Positions 43,655 through 55,489 of a stretch of DNA of 64,000 bases are shown piece after piece. Location of the stretch: contig MBPM02000021.1 in the NCBI GenBank assembly GCA_001695595.3, forward strand, positions 620,001 to 684,000. The letters are read 5' to 3'. Position 1 is the first letter of the stretch, and the number at the start of each line of letters is the position of its first letter. The position numbers and the translations under genes are program-made. Under the pieces are notes generated by a model. That model did no database searches. It saw nothing but the letters and a program-made list of their open reading frames with translations, and was not told the origin of the DNA. The stretch comes from Plasmopara viticola. Taxonomy: Eukaryota > Oomycota > Peronosporomycetes > Peronosporales > Peronosporaceae.

Positions 43655-43769
43655 TCTGGGGCCAGTGTGGTTTCTTAATTATTATATTCGCTCCAGTCAT
43701 TATTCTTTGTAAGGGTTAAATAACTTTACAATGACACGCTAACATGAAAATTGTATTGCTGACATAGAG

Positions 43770-44952
43770 TTAAAAATGATCGAACACATTGAAGGCAGCC
43801 CGATCTTCTCCATACAAAATGACTGAATCATCCACGGGCGAGTCTGGATACTCGTCAAAGTGCGTGTGATCCCCAGGTCCCCTCACCGGTGGCAAATATG
43901 GCGGCATTTCCGTGCATGTTAGCACCGAATTCCAATCTACTTTGGAGAAATACTTATGTTTCTTCACGTCGTCGGATCCGCCTCGTAAACATCCTGGACA
44001 TGAATCCAATACATTATGAAGAATTAAAAGTCGCGACAAAAAAAGGTGCCGTCAAGATCATGTCAGACGTACCCAATCGTTTTGTGCGGTCTTGCGATAG
44101 GAGCTTTTTGATGAGATCCTTGGCTCGCGAGTCAATGTGCTTGGGATAATCCACTTTGCCGTCCAAAATCTTTTGATAAATGCCAAACGGGTTTTCATCG
44201 TAAAACGGGGGGTAGCCCGCCAGCATCTCGTAAATCAGTACCCCCAATGCCCACCAATCCACTGACTTGCCATGTCCTTTGCTCTGAATAATCTCGGGGG
44301 CAAGGTACTCGGGAGTACCACAGAGCGTCCATGTCTTGTCCTCGACAATCTTCGCAAAACCGAAATCCGTAATCTTGAGGTATCCTTCAGCCGTAATCAG
44401 CAGATTCTCGGGCTTCAAATCGCGATAGATAATGTGCTGAGCATGCAGGTAGGCCAAAGCCGTGACTAATTGCGAGGCGTAGTAGCACGCCACATGCTCT
44501 GGAAAGCGTCCTTGACGTCGCAAGTACGAAAAGAGCTCTCCACCTTGCACGTACTCGAGCACAAGATACAGTCGCCGTTCGTCTTGAAAATGGCCCAAAT
44601 AATTCACAATAAACGGGTGCTGAATTTTGCTCAAAATTTCCACTTCACATTTGATATGATGCAATTGCTGTAACCGCAAAATTTCACTCTTTTTCAGGAT
44701 TTTCAGCGCACAAAACGACCCAGCGCCTTTATGTTGGACCAGACGCACACGTCCAAAGGTACCAGTGCCCAATGTTGCTAATATAGCAAAGTCGTTGAGT
44801 GTATACGCTTGTCGTACACGTACAACGTCAACAGGTGCAGCGGGGGAGATGGCGTTCATGGGTGCCCCCTTCTCGTTTAAAATGGTCTTTTTGCGAAACA
44901 TTGCGACTGCTATTGTCGCGCGAAGTGACTTGAAGGCTGGGGCAAGAGCCAA
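43770..44952 (-). CDS. cAMP-dependent-type AGC protein kinase catalytic subunit, two exons
   Basis: The exon model is 44952-44073 and 43993-43770 with a 79-nt GT-AG intron (G+GA gives Gly), giving 367 residues. All PKA landmarks are present: glycine loop LGTGTFGRV at about 61, Lys84 in ALKILKK, Glu103, YRDLKPEN with Asp178, DFG at 196-198, activation loop TWTLCGTPEYLAPE with the phosphorylatable Thr209, and VDWWALGVLIYEM. Exon 2 gives the AGC tail: GGSDDVKKHKYFSKVDW, PPYLPPV, FDEYPDSP, and an FxxF close to the C-terminus (FNVFDHF). Without the splice the first exon would end in a spurious tail. It phosphorylates Ser/Thr in basic contexts under control of regulatory subunits; in oomycetes cAMP/PKA signalling is linked to zoospore behaviour and development. 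Confidence 0.92.
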
Positions 44953-46180
44953 GGCAGCTCCGCGTTGGTTTCTGGGCGGTTATGTGACTTTGTGGCTATG
45001 GGACGATGGCTCGCGCGCAACTTTGGGAGCTCCCCGACGCTTCGGCTAGATCTTGACGCGAGACGTGAAATCAGATGGCATTTTTAGCAAGTCAGACGCC
45101 CATGGGAGGAAAGACAGGCTGATGATTGGAGGATATCAAGACTGGACCGGTCGTGTCCCGTCTGTGCAATTGCCAGAACGTGTAGGAGAAGGGTAGGTGT
45201 ACTTGCACTGACAGTTGGTCTCGAGCGTGAAATTTCTGACAAATTGATCGATTCGAGCATTATCAATCCGGACCAAAAGCCGCCAAAAAACGCGATGGAG
45301 TAAATTTGTCGCATATGATCCAACCATCCTTTTATGAGTAAAGAGCAATCGAAGTGAACCGTCATACCTTGCTGCTTGGTTGGCCAATGACGATTGACTA
45401 CGAAGCGACAGAGCGATTGCTCTCTCAATTGGTGATTATGCATCAAGGTCGGAGTTGCAAGGTCAGTCCTCGAAGTTGTGTAATGTTGTTCTGCGTGATA
45501 TCGGGAGAGAGCTTGCGTGTTGAAGGCCATGAGGGAAAAGATCAAACGATTGGGTTATTTCGACTTTCCCCTCGTATTAGTTACTTTCTCGAAAGGCTTT
45601 TATTCCGAATTTGATCACGAATGCTCGTACGAAGTAGCAGCACGGACTTACTACTCTAATATTAAAGAAAACGCATATAGTAGTCGAGTGTCCCATTCTG
45701 ACAATAATAACTGCTACCAACCTCCCTTCTTTCTACGATCGATGAACCTTTTCAGACCTTAAATCGACACTTAGGTCAACTATTCAGATGTGGAGTAGTT
45801 AGCATCGGTCCGCTTGATATTGTGTTGTGTTTCTACAGCCGTACGAATCGTAGTGATCGGCTAGTAATAAATTCTCAGTTGCAAATTTAAGAAAGAGAGC
45901 ACAACTTAAGAAACTAGTCTGTGCGCCATGGCCAATTCTCTTGGCAATGTAAAATCGACATTGGACCCTGTGTCGGCAACTTTTTCGGTCTCTGCTTTCG
46001 CAATTGGGGATTGGGGATATCCCTTGTACCAGGAGGATTCATAGCTCAAGTGACAATTACGACCACTACGCTAAGAAACTTGTCGGAAAGCTCATGACCA
46101 TTTAAGCTGGTATGACTGTTAGACCCACTGGCCATTCTCGGTCATGAAGACAGTTTCTACTGGACAGGCATTGACAGTCT
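44953..46180. other. Intergenic, upstream of the AGC kinase
   Basis: This contains the kinase promoter. Short frames on both strands between 45084 and 45760 have no domain and contradict each other. No gene is supported. Confidence 0.4.
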
Positions 46181-46219
46181 CGATCCCGTGACTCGCGTTT
46201 CAACACATCGTTTAAGCTC

Positions 46220-46600
46220 GTGCAATCGAAATGTACCCTCATGGGCAATCAAGGGGCCAACTACGTTTGCAATGTCGGTGACCAGCTCGTTTCGTGCAAT
46301 CGCACAGCAGAGCTACGACAAGGACTTGAGAATATGTGTCAGTACCAAGCGAGCTACGCGAGTTCCAACAATCATCGCTGGGCTCTCGACGACCGTTTCT
46401 CCATATACCGCATTGAGGATCCGGCTACCGGTGTGAGCACTGACATCTTTCCTATCGAGATGAACGAGGCTTTTGTCGCCGGATCGCACGGTGCCTGCTG
46501 TCGACGACCAGTCACCATGCATTGGACAGATACACAAAGCTATCTTCCAATCTCTATAAAGCTATTTTGCAATAACTATTTGCATTCAGATCAAGGCTAA
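46220..46600 (+). CDS. Unidentified Cys-rich open frame
   Basis: This 126-codon frame contains eight Cys, including a closing CC pair (KCTLMG, YVCNVGDQLVSCNRTAE, ENMCQYQ, GACCRRP, LFCNNY). The spacing suggests disulfides of an extracellular protein, but no signal peptide is visible in this frame. An upstream exon would be needed. It could be the 3' end of a secreted-protein gene or a relic. I do not recognise the family. Confidence 0.35.
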   Translation: MQSKCTLMGNQGANYVCNVGDQLVSCNRTAELRQGLENMCQYQASYASSNNHRWALDDRFSIYRIEDPATGVSTDIFPIEMNEAFVAGSHGACCRRPVTMHWTDTQSYLPISIKLFCNNYLHSDQG

Positions 46601-46765
46601 TTGCTCGACTACAGCAATCTCACCCATTTTTTTGCTATTGTTCCAGACATCCCTGAAAGACTCCTATCGCCACTCCCTCACATTCCACAAATCTACATCC
46701 ACTCCACTCGTCTACCATACGCCAATTTTCACCACGGCACTCTACACTACGCACGAATCATACTC

Positions 46766-48394
46766 TCAAACTTCGGTGCTCCCATCACTGCTATTCGAAT
46801 CCACTGTTTTTACAGTAGCTGCCTTTGACAAGCGTGTCAAGGAGCGACTACGATCACTATTGTCTGTCAGAGTGAAATCAATCGACCAACCCGACGAGCG
46901 CGTGAACCGAGATTTGCCAGACGCTCCACTGCCCGAACTGCCAAAATTCGAGAAATTGCTCGCTGACCACCCGCTGAGTGTGGTATCCCGGGTGTCGCGT
47001 GAAGGTTGGTCGTCCGTCTCGGAAGCCAAGACCGAGCTCCACGAGCTGCTGATTCGACTCCCGCTTGTCAACGATGAGCCTGATGAAAAGAATGCCGAGA
47101 CGCGGACGTTCCCAGTGTCTGATGACCCGTTCTGATTGTTTGCCATTCCATCGCATTTCGGCTTCGTCGCTGCAATCGTGGGTAGCGTTCCCAATTCATC
47201 GGCCGTCTCGCCACTGACCGAAGTCGATTTGGACGGACCGGTACCAACGAGTACTGTGCCATTGTAGCCCTTTTCAAGAAAAGAGTCATCGTGCATGAAG
47301 GTTGGGGACAGTCGCGCCGAGGAACGAAGGGCCCGGTTGTAGCCGTGTGGAAGTGGACTGTCGTCATCACTTTGATGCTTTTTTCGGCTGATCGCGACAA
47401 ACAACAAGGCTAGACCAATGATGCTTGCGAGTACACCAATGATCGCGACGACAGACCCCGTGTTTAATCCATCGTACGTGGCAGAGCTTGTATTGACATC
47501 GGAGAGACCACCGGGTTTCAAGAGTGGCCCCAGATTGTTTTTCCTATCGATGCTGTCTGTCAAACAACAATCAAGATTGTCGTCTTCCCTGCTGTATCGT
47601 GTCTCCTTGGTCACCTCCTCTCGATTGTCGTTACGGAACGGATCACCATTGCCTTCAATTGCGTCGAATTCATCCACAATATCATCAATGCTTGAGCTAA
47701 CGTGCACTTGCCCTGTAGTTGAATCGTCGTCACTTGCTCTCATCTCGATTAAAGGAGCGATTACCACACTCTCGCTGTTGCTACTTGAACCAAAAGACGC
47801 TGTCCACGCGGCAGGTGGCTCAGATTGAACAGGGACTCCAATGGACGGAGTGGCCAAGTCGTCAGTAGGGGCCACCATATCTGTATCGACAGATCCTGAA
47901 GTACTTTTACTAAGATCTGCTTTAGGTGTTGGCTCGATCGATGTCGGAAGAGAACCTTGCATCGTCGAATCTGTGTCAGAGTTCGACGAAGGTTCAAGAC
48001 CAGAAGATTTCGCTCGCCCCGCCACGTCAGAAAGAGCTCCGTCCACTGTAAAAGGAGGCAAAGCCTCGGCTTCTTCAGAAGCTTTTGTTGGTAGTAGATT
48101 TTGCGTCGGTGCTACTTCGGGGATCACTGTAGCCATCGAACCCTTGACCGGCTCGCCTCCTATCCTCCTTGGATCGGACCTTAACAACTGCGACCTTGTC
48201 AAGTCATCACTTGATTCTGTGAAAAATGGAGGTGACTCGACCTTGCTCACTTCCTCAAGCGCCAAGTCTGTCACTGTATTGGGCGCCTCGTTGGACGGAA
48301 AGAGGCGACGGTCGCGCAACCCTCCGCAATGCGTCACGACGACCGCCAGTACACTGCACGCGATGAAGGCACTTTGTCGTCTCTTGCGTTTCAT
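46766..48394 (-). CDS. Predicted type I membrane protein, Ser/Thr-rich ectodomain
   Basis: The gene is a single exon of 542 residues. It opens with a basic n-region MKRKRRQ and a hydrophobic core to about residue 20, consistent with a signal peptide. Residues 25-310 are disordered, acidic and Ser/Thr/Pro-rich, with one CC pair (DCCLTD near 275). One membrane helix lies at about 313-336 (SVVAIIGVLASIIGLALLF), followed by a basic stop-transfer RKKH and a Ser-rich tail of about 200 residues with many possible phosphosites. This is the layout of a cell-surface receptor-like or wall-sensor protein, but no ligand or enzyme domain is visible. No family recognised. Confidence 0.7.
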   Translation of the reverse strand: MKRKRRQSAFIACSVLAVVVTHCGGLRDRRLFPSNEAPNTVTDLALEEVSKVESPPFFTESSDDLTRSQLLRSDPRRIGGEPVKGSMATVIPEVAPTQNLLPTKASEEAEALPPFTVDGALSDVAGRAKSSGLEPSSNSDTDSTMQGSLPTSIEPTPKADLSKSTSGSVDTDMVAPTDDLATPSIGVPVQSEPPAAWTASFGSSSNSESVVIAPLIEMRASDDDSTTGQVHVSSSIDDIVDEFDAIEGNGDPFRNDNREEVTKETRYSREDDNLDCCLTDSIDRKNNLGPLLKPGGLSDVNTSSATYDGLNTGSVVAIIGVLASIIGLALLFVAISRKKHQSDDDSPLPHGYNRALRSSARLSPTFMHDDSFLEKGYNGTVLVGTGPSKSTSVSGETADELGTLPTIAATKPKCDGMANNQNGSSDTGNVRVSAFFSSGSSLTSGSRISSSWSSVLASETDDQPSRDTRDTTLSGWSASNFSNFGSSGSGASGKSRFTRSSGWSIDFTLTDNSDRSRSLTRLSKAATVKTVDSNSSDGSTEV

Positions 48395-49150
48395 CGCTGC
48401 CTCGTGCCAGCGCCGCTACCACGTGGACGTTAGTGGTGGAGTACGCGCGTTGTCGAAATCGCCTTAGGTTCAGTGACTGCACATAGTCCGTTGGAACTGG
48501 GCCTCTGCACTGACTAGACATTACGTTGTAGAGGAAGTATTGCGGAGGCGACGTGATTGGATTAGAGAGGGTAAGAGAAAGCAGGAGGAGCATACTTGCT
48601 CTGAGACGGGGAGCGTTGTATCAGTGCTATTTTTTTAAATATTATTATTGAGCGCTGAATCATTCAATGACTATTTGGAATCAAATTGAACATACATCTG
48701 CAGCATTAGTATTTGTATCCCCTCTGACTCGATATTTGTCGCGTATATACTTCGGAAGTAATATTACGCACAAAGTTATCGGCAATGCCTCTGATTCAGC
48801 TCTTGAGATTTTCGACAATGTTTGAGGTATTGCTTCAAAAGTTACAGCGCGAAGGTATGTATCAATGTAGGAGTGGTGCAACTAACCACCCGCTCCATAA
48901 AAACATGTCGCGGAAAAGGACAGTTTAGTATTTGAGACAAGACTTTAATTAGCAGATAATTGTTCAATTTGATAATACCGGTCCAAGCGGCTCATTTTGA
49001 TGAATAATCGTAGCAAAAATAGCAAGTTGAGTACTACTATCACGCAGGAATGCATATACCTTCACTGCACTTAACTGAATCATTTGCTGCATGTTAGTTT
49101 CAGCAGTCCCTTCGAACGGATCCTTCGCGCCTTGCAGACGAAGTGATGGA
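48395..49150. other. Intergenic, no supported gene
   Basis: This is the upstream region of the membrane protein gene and the 3' flank of the broken TPR gene. Nothing recognisable is seen. Confidence 0.45.
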
Positions 49151-51953
49151 TCATAGCACCAGCTGAGATACAGAGGCGATGACGTGCGATAAAGTGGACT
49201 CGGTTGGTGGTGCTAAATCCATCAAACCTTTCTGTAATCCACTGTTTGATCTTGTGCAAAATAAACCCAATCGATGCGCTCGATCGATGCGCTCGATAGA
49301 TGCGCTGCCCTCGAAGATAATTGACCCGTTTTTCCAGTGTTGCTTATAAACGTGCGCAAGAATGTACCCCGTGCCATTAATTATGTTGTCACGAAAAGGC
49401 CAAGTCAGTAACTTATCGAGCCCCATCAGTTTAATTACATGACCATAATCTGTTGCAAACGCAGAGCCTGCCGGCAAATTCGATTGCTTGAAAAATCCAA
49501 GGGCCGTATATAATATCATATCAAGCAACAATTTGCATTCGTGTGAAACATAATCAAGGATAGACGCCCCCAATACTTGCGTCGACCAATTCATACTGTA
49601 GCCATAGTACACACAATTGCCATAAATTGAGCACCGACGAGCAAGATCGTGAAAAATCTATTAGAGGTCAATCTTCGACCATGAGATTGTATACGGACGC
49701 AAACCTGCAATCCAAGACAAAAGCTCTTGATTTTCATGCTTTGTCACCGACGTTCCACGAATCGCCTTGACAACACCATACAGCACCTCGATATTCAGTT
49801 TATCTGTCAGTAACAACGCACGAAGATGACGTAATTTGCGTGCAAAATAAAGCCTAAACAAGTTCACAATCGAGACTTGGTCAATGGCAGTATTTGGCTT
49901 CTTTTCTTGTTCGACATGCTCTCCCAAAAGACTCGTAAACTTGACAACATTCAGCGCATATCTGGCGTTTTGCTCGTTCATTTGCTTCTTGCGTCGATTC
50001 TTTTCCGCTCTCGATTTGCCAAAGGTCAATCCTTGAGCTTTCGTGTCTAAAGTCTCAGTTTTTATTATCTTCGAGACCACACGAGATGCTCGAAGGTCGC
50101 CAGTGAGCAAGTACGCTGTCAAAATCTAGTCTATCAGTCGCGCGCCCACTGTCTTTAAACTCGTTCAAACAGCGTCTAGTGTTGCAAAACTCCAGGTCGG
50201 CAAGAGCCACACTTCCAAGCCACCCCATTTCAAACAATCTTGCGAGCCCAGCAGAGGAGCAATTACTTTGCATTTTGCAACTGCAAATGCACTCATTTGA
50301 GAGCCAACCAAGTGCAAGGGACCTTCCTGATCCGCACGTGGTTGCAAAGTGGCACAAATCAAGCTACTCAAGTCGTTAAATCCAATCGCAACGTGCGTCG
50401 TTCCAAAGAAATTGACTTCGGCTCGATTTGGATTATTGGCAAAGTTCGATCGGATTCGGGCATTGTATGCGGAACGAGCTTCCATCTGGTGGACACGCGG
50501 AGCCACGACATCAACAAAGGTTTCTTTCCTTCCTTTGGCTCGAAGAATCGCCAACGCAGCCGTTCCATGCCAATTTGAAGGTGTGTCCGTGGAGAGCTCG
50601 CGGAGGCTGAAAGTCCCAGACGCATCGTGGTTGCAAGCATTTCCATACGCGCAATGTACTGATCAATCGACTCGTCCTCCTTGTTAGCCAGCGTTGAGTA
50701 GAAATGCGTGGATTCTTCGTTAAAATTCGCAGAAACAATCCGGTCACAATGCCGGGCATCGCGCTCTTTGCGCTGTTCATTTGTCGATACCGTGGATACT
50801 TACTGCACCGTCTTTTGACGCATTGTCTGCTTTGATTATCGCCCCACTTCAGCTGCGATGCGAGTCGTGAATTTCTCGACTCGCTTTCGATATTCTATTG
50901 AGAAATCTGCCTCTGACACGACATTGTTCCGAATGGCTCCCAACTCATGGTTTGAAGCAAACCGACCTTTTGGAAACATGTTGCTCGACGGGTCCATGCC
51001 GTGGTATTTAGTTTATCAATACTACCCGCAACCGTGCAATTCAAGATTGCGAGCTCCAATCAAGGTAGCGGATTCTCGGCTGTATCAATACAAGTCTTGC
51101 ACGTTGCCACACTAAGATTCGGCACGTTAGTCGTGTATCAAGTGCACTGCAGCAATGTTGTTTAGGTACAAGCGACACGACCCGCGCGCACGAGAAAAGT
51201 GTCTGCACTTCTGTCTCGAAACACTGTTCTGCAGCTTGAAAAGCCTCTTGGCTAAAGTAATCGCATACTCTTTTTCGCCACGTATCCAAACCAGCTCGTG
51301 AGCGTCTAGCGTAGTGGCCACGAAACAAGCTCGCAAGCTCACATAAAGACGCTGCAAGTCGATACCATGCCTTGCTATACTCTGGATCAAGATGCGTGCA
51401 AACAGCTTTGGTGCATGCAACTGTTTTAACTGGAATCGACACGTGGCCAGAATCATAAACAATACTGCCATTTGCTTCACGTCCATTGCGACGGTCTCGA
51501 TTGCGCGTTCAGAACACGCCAACGCCCCGCGTCCTTGGTTCCTGGCGTTCACCACAGTAAAGTCTGGTGAACGCGTTGCCAAGTGTCTTCCACGCTGCAA
51601 ACTCTCGGACTTGTGACGTCTTCTAGTAAAAGCGTGGTGGATGCAAACCCGAAAAACGCATCATTGCATTGAAGAGGTACCGACCGCGATGATCAAAAGC
51701 TCCTGACTCAGTACCGGTTCAAGAATTCGAGGGATTTCGGGTCGTCAACAGGAGGTTTGGAATCCGTAGCAAAGGCAAAGGCCACGTGCGTCGTGTCCGA
51801 CGTCTCCTCGGCAAAATACCCGCCTGGGCGCACAAATCGAGCTCGGCTTTTCTGGAATCGGTCATTGAGCCCCTTTAGTGGGGGACCTTGAATTGCATCG
51901 TTTCGTTGATCCGCAACGATTTTTAAAGACTTTGGTGCGCTCATCTGTGCCAA
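49151..51953 (-). pseudogene. Broken gene for a TPR-containing protein, possibly a MYND/DUF4470-like family
   Basis: Protein-like segments run in order on the minus strand but in several frames. The N-terminal piece (51953-51708) contains TTHVAFAFATDS. A TPR-like helix pair in two frames near 51470-51330 has ATCRFQLKQ and then DPEYSKAWYRLAASLCEL. A middle piece (50554-50165) reads NFFGTTHVAIGFNDLSSLI, GPLHLVGSQMSAFAVAK and LEVWLLPTWSFATLDA. Two C-terminal pieces follow (50122-49661 and 49612-49151). The middle motifs resemble families where a DUF4470-like region follows TPR/MYND modules, but I am unsure. Some gaps could be introns, yet the frame changes within the TPR look like real frameshifts, so I call it a pseudogene. 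Confidence 0.55.
49270..49308. repeat. Three copies of a 13-bp repeat
   Basis: ATCGATGCGCTCG occurs twice head to tail, followed by a third, diverged copy ATAGATGCGCTGC. It lies inside the C-terminal piece of the broken TPR gene. Because 13 is not a multiple of three, each gain or loss of a unit shifts the frame. Confidence 0.85.
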
Positions 51954-54027
51954 CGTGCTTAGATACTGCAGGATGCAAACCGGGATAATACCGATAAAGC
52001 CACTCGATTACCGCAATTGTGCAACTTGAAAATATTAATCAATAAAGTGTTATTTAACTTACATGAAAGTGGCTGGGTCAATCTAAAATGACCAAATTAA
52101 TTCCGGAAAAGGTTGTTTCGGCTTTGACATGGAGTGTTTGCACCACAATTGGCCTCAGCACTTTAGGCTGCGCCTGAATTGTGGACTAAAAGCCTAAAAA
52201 AATTGCACACATCAGAGAGCTATACAAGCAAGGAAGGCTCTGACAGAGCCTCCACTTCATCGCGGGTGGAAGAGTGGGCCTATCGTTTTTCCTCGCTCGG
52301 TGGTTTTCAACTACAAATTGAGGTGGCTCTTCGCCCGCTAGGCTGTCAAGAAGATTTAAGTTATTGACGATATTTTAATAAAAAACATCAGTTGGACTTT
52401 AAATGCCAGGTGCGAAGGACTACATCTTCGAGGAACGAGCTTTGGGTAAATTCTCAATTGCTCTACTTCACAAAGAGATTCCGACGCCCATGATAGTGCT
52501 TGTGCTTCATTGAGCACCCTCCCATGGTTTGTAGCTTGTCGTGGTGGTCAAGGAGCGCTGGAGGAAAACACTGCCGTGCTGACCTCGCGCCATCTTTTTA
52601 GATACAGCATCTCCAGTGCGACCATAGGTACGCACGTGAGGCTGCTTCCGAAATGACCATGTTGGTCTATTCGTGGCTTCTCTGGCATTCCAAATGCCTC
52701 GGAGCTTAAAGGAGGAGATGGACTCTTTCGGGCTTGTCAATAAAGAGCTTTACAATTAACCCAGTCGATACACAACTTAGCGCGAGATCTCGTCCTAACG
52801 TCAGTCTGGTGACCGTTAACCCTAGCAGCCGTCTAAGTGCTTTCCCTCGCGCTTGCCTTACCAGTAAGGCCGGGCACATAGATAAAGTTTCTAATAGGTG
52901 CCAGAGCCACCAATAAACTCACATAAGACACGGAGTTTAGCGTCTCATGAGGCTCCCATGTAGTATTGATAAGTCGAGGGAGAGTTAAAAGTATTCTTCG
53001 CCATTTAAGGGCTGAAAGGTGGATGTTTGGGCGTTAAGTCTACATTATGACGCAAAGTAGAAACGACTAGAGTAGAGAACCAAGACGCATAAAGTAACCT
53101 TCGCGCTACAAGATTTGCTCCATGGCATAGCGCAGCTCACAGCTGTGATGACTTTGACTAGCAACTAATTCTGGAATTTTCTTTTGAAGATAGCATTCAT
53201 TAGCTTCGATCCAGACGTACGCAAACGACAAAGTCGCTCTTGTAACCGAACCGGATTTGGAGAGTCGAGCGCGCCATGTAGCGATTTGGACGACCCAATA
53301 CGCGACTCGCAAACTACTTAATGAGATTGAATGATTGATGATGATGAATCAACTCCGCAATGTTTTGCCGTGTTAGTGCGAGTGCAGTAGAAGCAGAGAA
53401 TAGCGCGGATCTAGCGACACTGTTAGTGAAGTAAATCTAGTGCACTGCAGAGCCTCCATTCCTTCGTGGCTCTCTTTCGACGCGAAGCTAGCGTTTGACA
53501 TTGAAAATCCGCCTAATGTGATGATTCCGCATGAAGTTGTCATCAAATAAATAATTAGTCCTATCGATTGTGTCAGCAGCAAAGCTTTATCAAGAATTTT
53601 CCAAATGTGAATTTTGGAGATTTTTGGCAAGTATGCCAAGCCTGTTAGTGAAACATATGACCGCTGCGCAGTGAGGAAGCTCAAACAGCCGGCGGAATGT
53701 CTAATGAATCTTTATATAATTCTAAAGGGAACTGCAACTTTAACTGCACTTGACTATTCACATATGATGAAGCTTACATAAAGCATGATTTCATTTTCAC
53801 CTAGCTCCGTTTTAGCAACGGCGACGATGGCTAGTACGCGAGTTGTACGATAGACGGTTTATTTGTCCGAAAAGCCTGCACTACGTCTATCAATTTTCCA
53901 ATAGAGTGTAGCGAATTGCGGCCTTTAAAGTCATGGCTCCTTTTCACTACTGTAATATGTGCATCATACTTAGCATTGTATTATTCTATAAAGTCTTGCT
54001 GGCGTTATGCTCTCAATCCGGATTTTT
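51954..54027. other. Gene-poor stretch, no supported gene
   Basis: Short frames only. Parts near 52740-52960 and 53100-53700 have the look of retroelement debris, but no motif is convincing and no terminal repeat pair was found. Confidence 0.4.
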
Positions 54028-55489
54028 TCACCGAGCCGACTGAGAGCGTAGTTGGGACTGAAGTTGCTGGATTTCAATCTGCATATCGTCTGTAAGTCGC
54101 GCCCATTTCTTCATTTCGCGCGTACTGACCTCGCTGATATTTTTAAGACTGGTCTCAATCGCAAAGCGCTCCTTGCGCATTGCTGTACGCTCTTGCAACA
54201 ACTGATAAATCATTTGATCTTTCACCCGTAAAAGACTCTCTAGATCACCTCGGTTCGGAAGCGGTGCCGAAACTGGCGGAACAGCAGGTGGAGGTGGGGC
54301 CAAAGGTGAAGCACACCAAGGCGGGTTGTTTTCTTTCGACTCCGTTTTCAAAAAAGTCTCGTAGTCTTTCATAGCAAGACATTCGGCCTCATCCTCAATT
54401 TTGTCCGCTTGGTCGAGAAACTGTTGCATCTCTCCCTGTGAAATATCACTTCCTATCGTACAAAAGCACCAGGTTAAAAGACCCTTTCACTTTCCATTTA
54501 AATCAAGTCTGACCTTTGTTCAAGTGTCGACGCACGTATCCGATCAGGTCGTCAAGCCGATCCAGATCATCTTCCATTGCCTCATATTGCTTCGTTTCCG
54601 CGATCTCTTGTCTACTACCAGTGTCGATCTCCTTCTCAGCAAAGTCAGTAAAAGGTATCGTCCTTGGTCTTCGCTTGGTCCAGCGACTGCTACTACATTG
54701 TTGTTGACGCTTCTTCTCTTCTCGTACAGTTTGCATACGCTGCACAAGACGCTCGCGCTGATCATACAATTCATCCTTGCATAATTTCCGCAAGCTCCGC
54801 AAAGCTGCTCGATATTCAACCTTGATCGCTTTTAAACTAGGTTGCGTATCTTTAACATTTGCAGTATCTATGACGTTTTCAGAGGCTGGTAAGCACTCTT
54901 CTTCTTGGACAGGTTCCAATGATCGGGACGCAATTGTCGTTTCTGGTGGAGCAAATGGTCGATAATTATTCTCCTCCACAAAAGCCTGCAGTTGCGCTTT
55001 GAAATCTGCAAAGAAGAGATGAAATTTATCCAAAGTGAGTGCCCCCTTTTGATCTTTGTCATATCGCTCGAAAAGCTGTCCAGCTTCAAATTCCGAATTC
55101 CTGTCGGCACGTTGGTACCCGAGCGGAATGCCACTGCTGTCTGTAAGTGATAGTGGTGGTCTTGGCACAGACGATATGCCCTTGACACTCGATGGGTCAG
55201 CATAATCTTTCAAGAGCTGTAAAAAGTCAAATCGCGTGAGCATTCCTGATCGATTCTGGTCATATCGACGAAAGAGCTGGATTGCGTCCGGGTCGTGAAC
55301 TACTGGGATTGAAGCAGTCGACGAGGCAATTGCGTCATCGAGCGCAGCTGCTGCATCAGTCTTGTCGCGTTCGGAAGAACGGGTTCGTTCTTTATGCTTG
55401 CTCTTGCGCTCTTTGTCTTTGCTCCGTGACGCTGCCTCGCCACTCTTTTTCGTGTGTTTCTTGTCATTTAAACTCTTGCTCGATGTCAT
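54028..55489 (-). CDS. EF-hand and coiled-coil protein, two exons
   Basis: The exon model is 55489-54514 and 54452-54028 with a 61-nt GT-AG intron (G+GA gives Gly), giving 466 residues. The start at 55489 (MTSSKSLND) was preferred over an in-frame ATG 48 codons upstream, because the extra part reads like a leader. Residues 5-45 are very basic (KDKERKSKHKERTRSSERDK). Two EF-hand-like loops follow, LFRRYDQNRSGMLTRFDF and LFERYDKDQKGALTLDKF. The second half is charged and helical, with a predicted coiled coil over the last 80 residues and a short PPPPAVPP linker before it. It probably binds Ca2+ and a scaffold. No closer assignment is possible. Confidence 0.75.

Noticed and set aside
48300..48320. 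RDRRLF after the signal peptide of the 542-residue membrane protein as an RXLR-like motif
   Set aside because: There is no EER, a large protein with a membrane helix follows, and the motif does not match RXLR. It is more likely a surface protein than an effector.
49270..49308. 13-bp repeat as a CRISPR-like or regulatory array
   Set aside because: It has no spacers and only three adjacent units; it is simple tandem slippage in a eukaryotic sequence.
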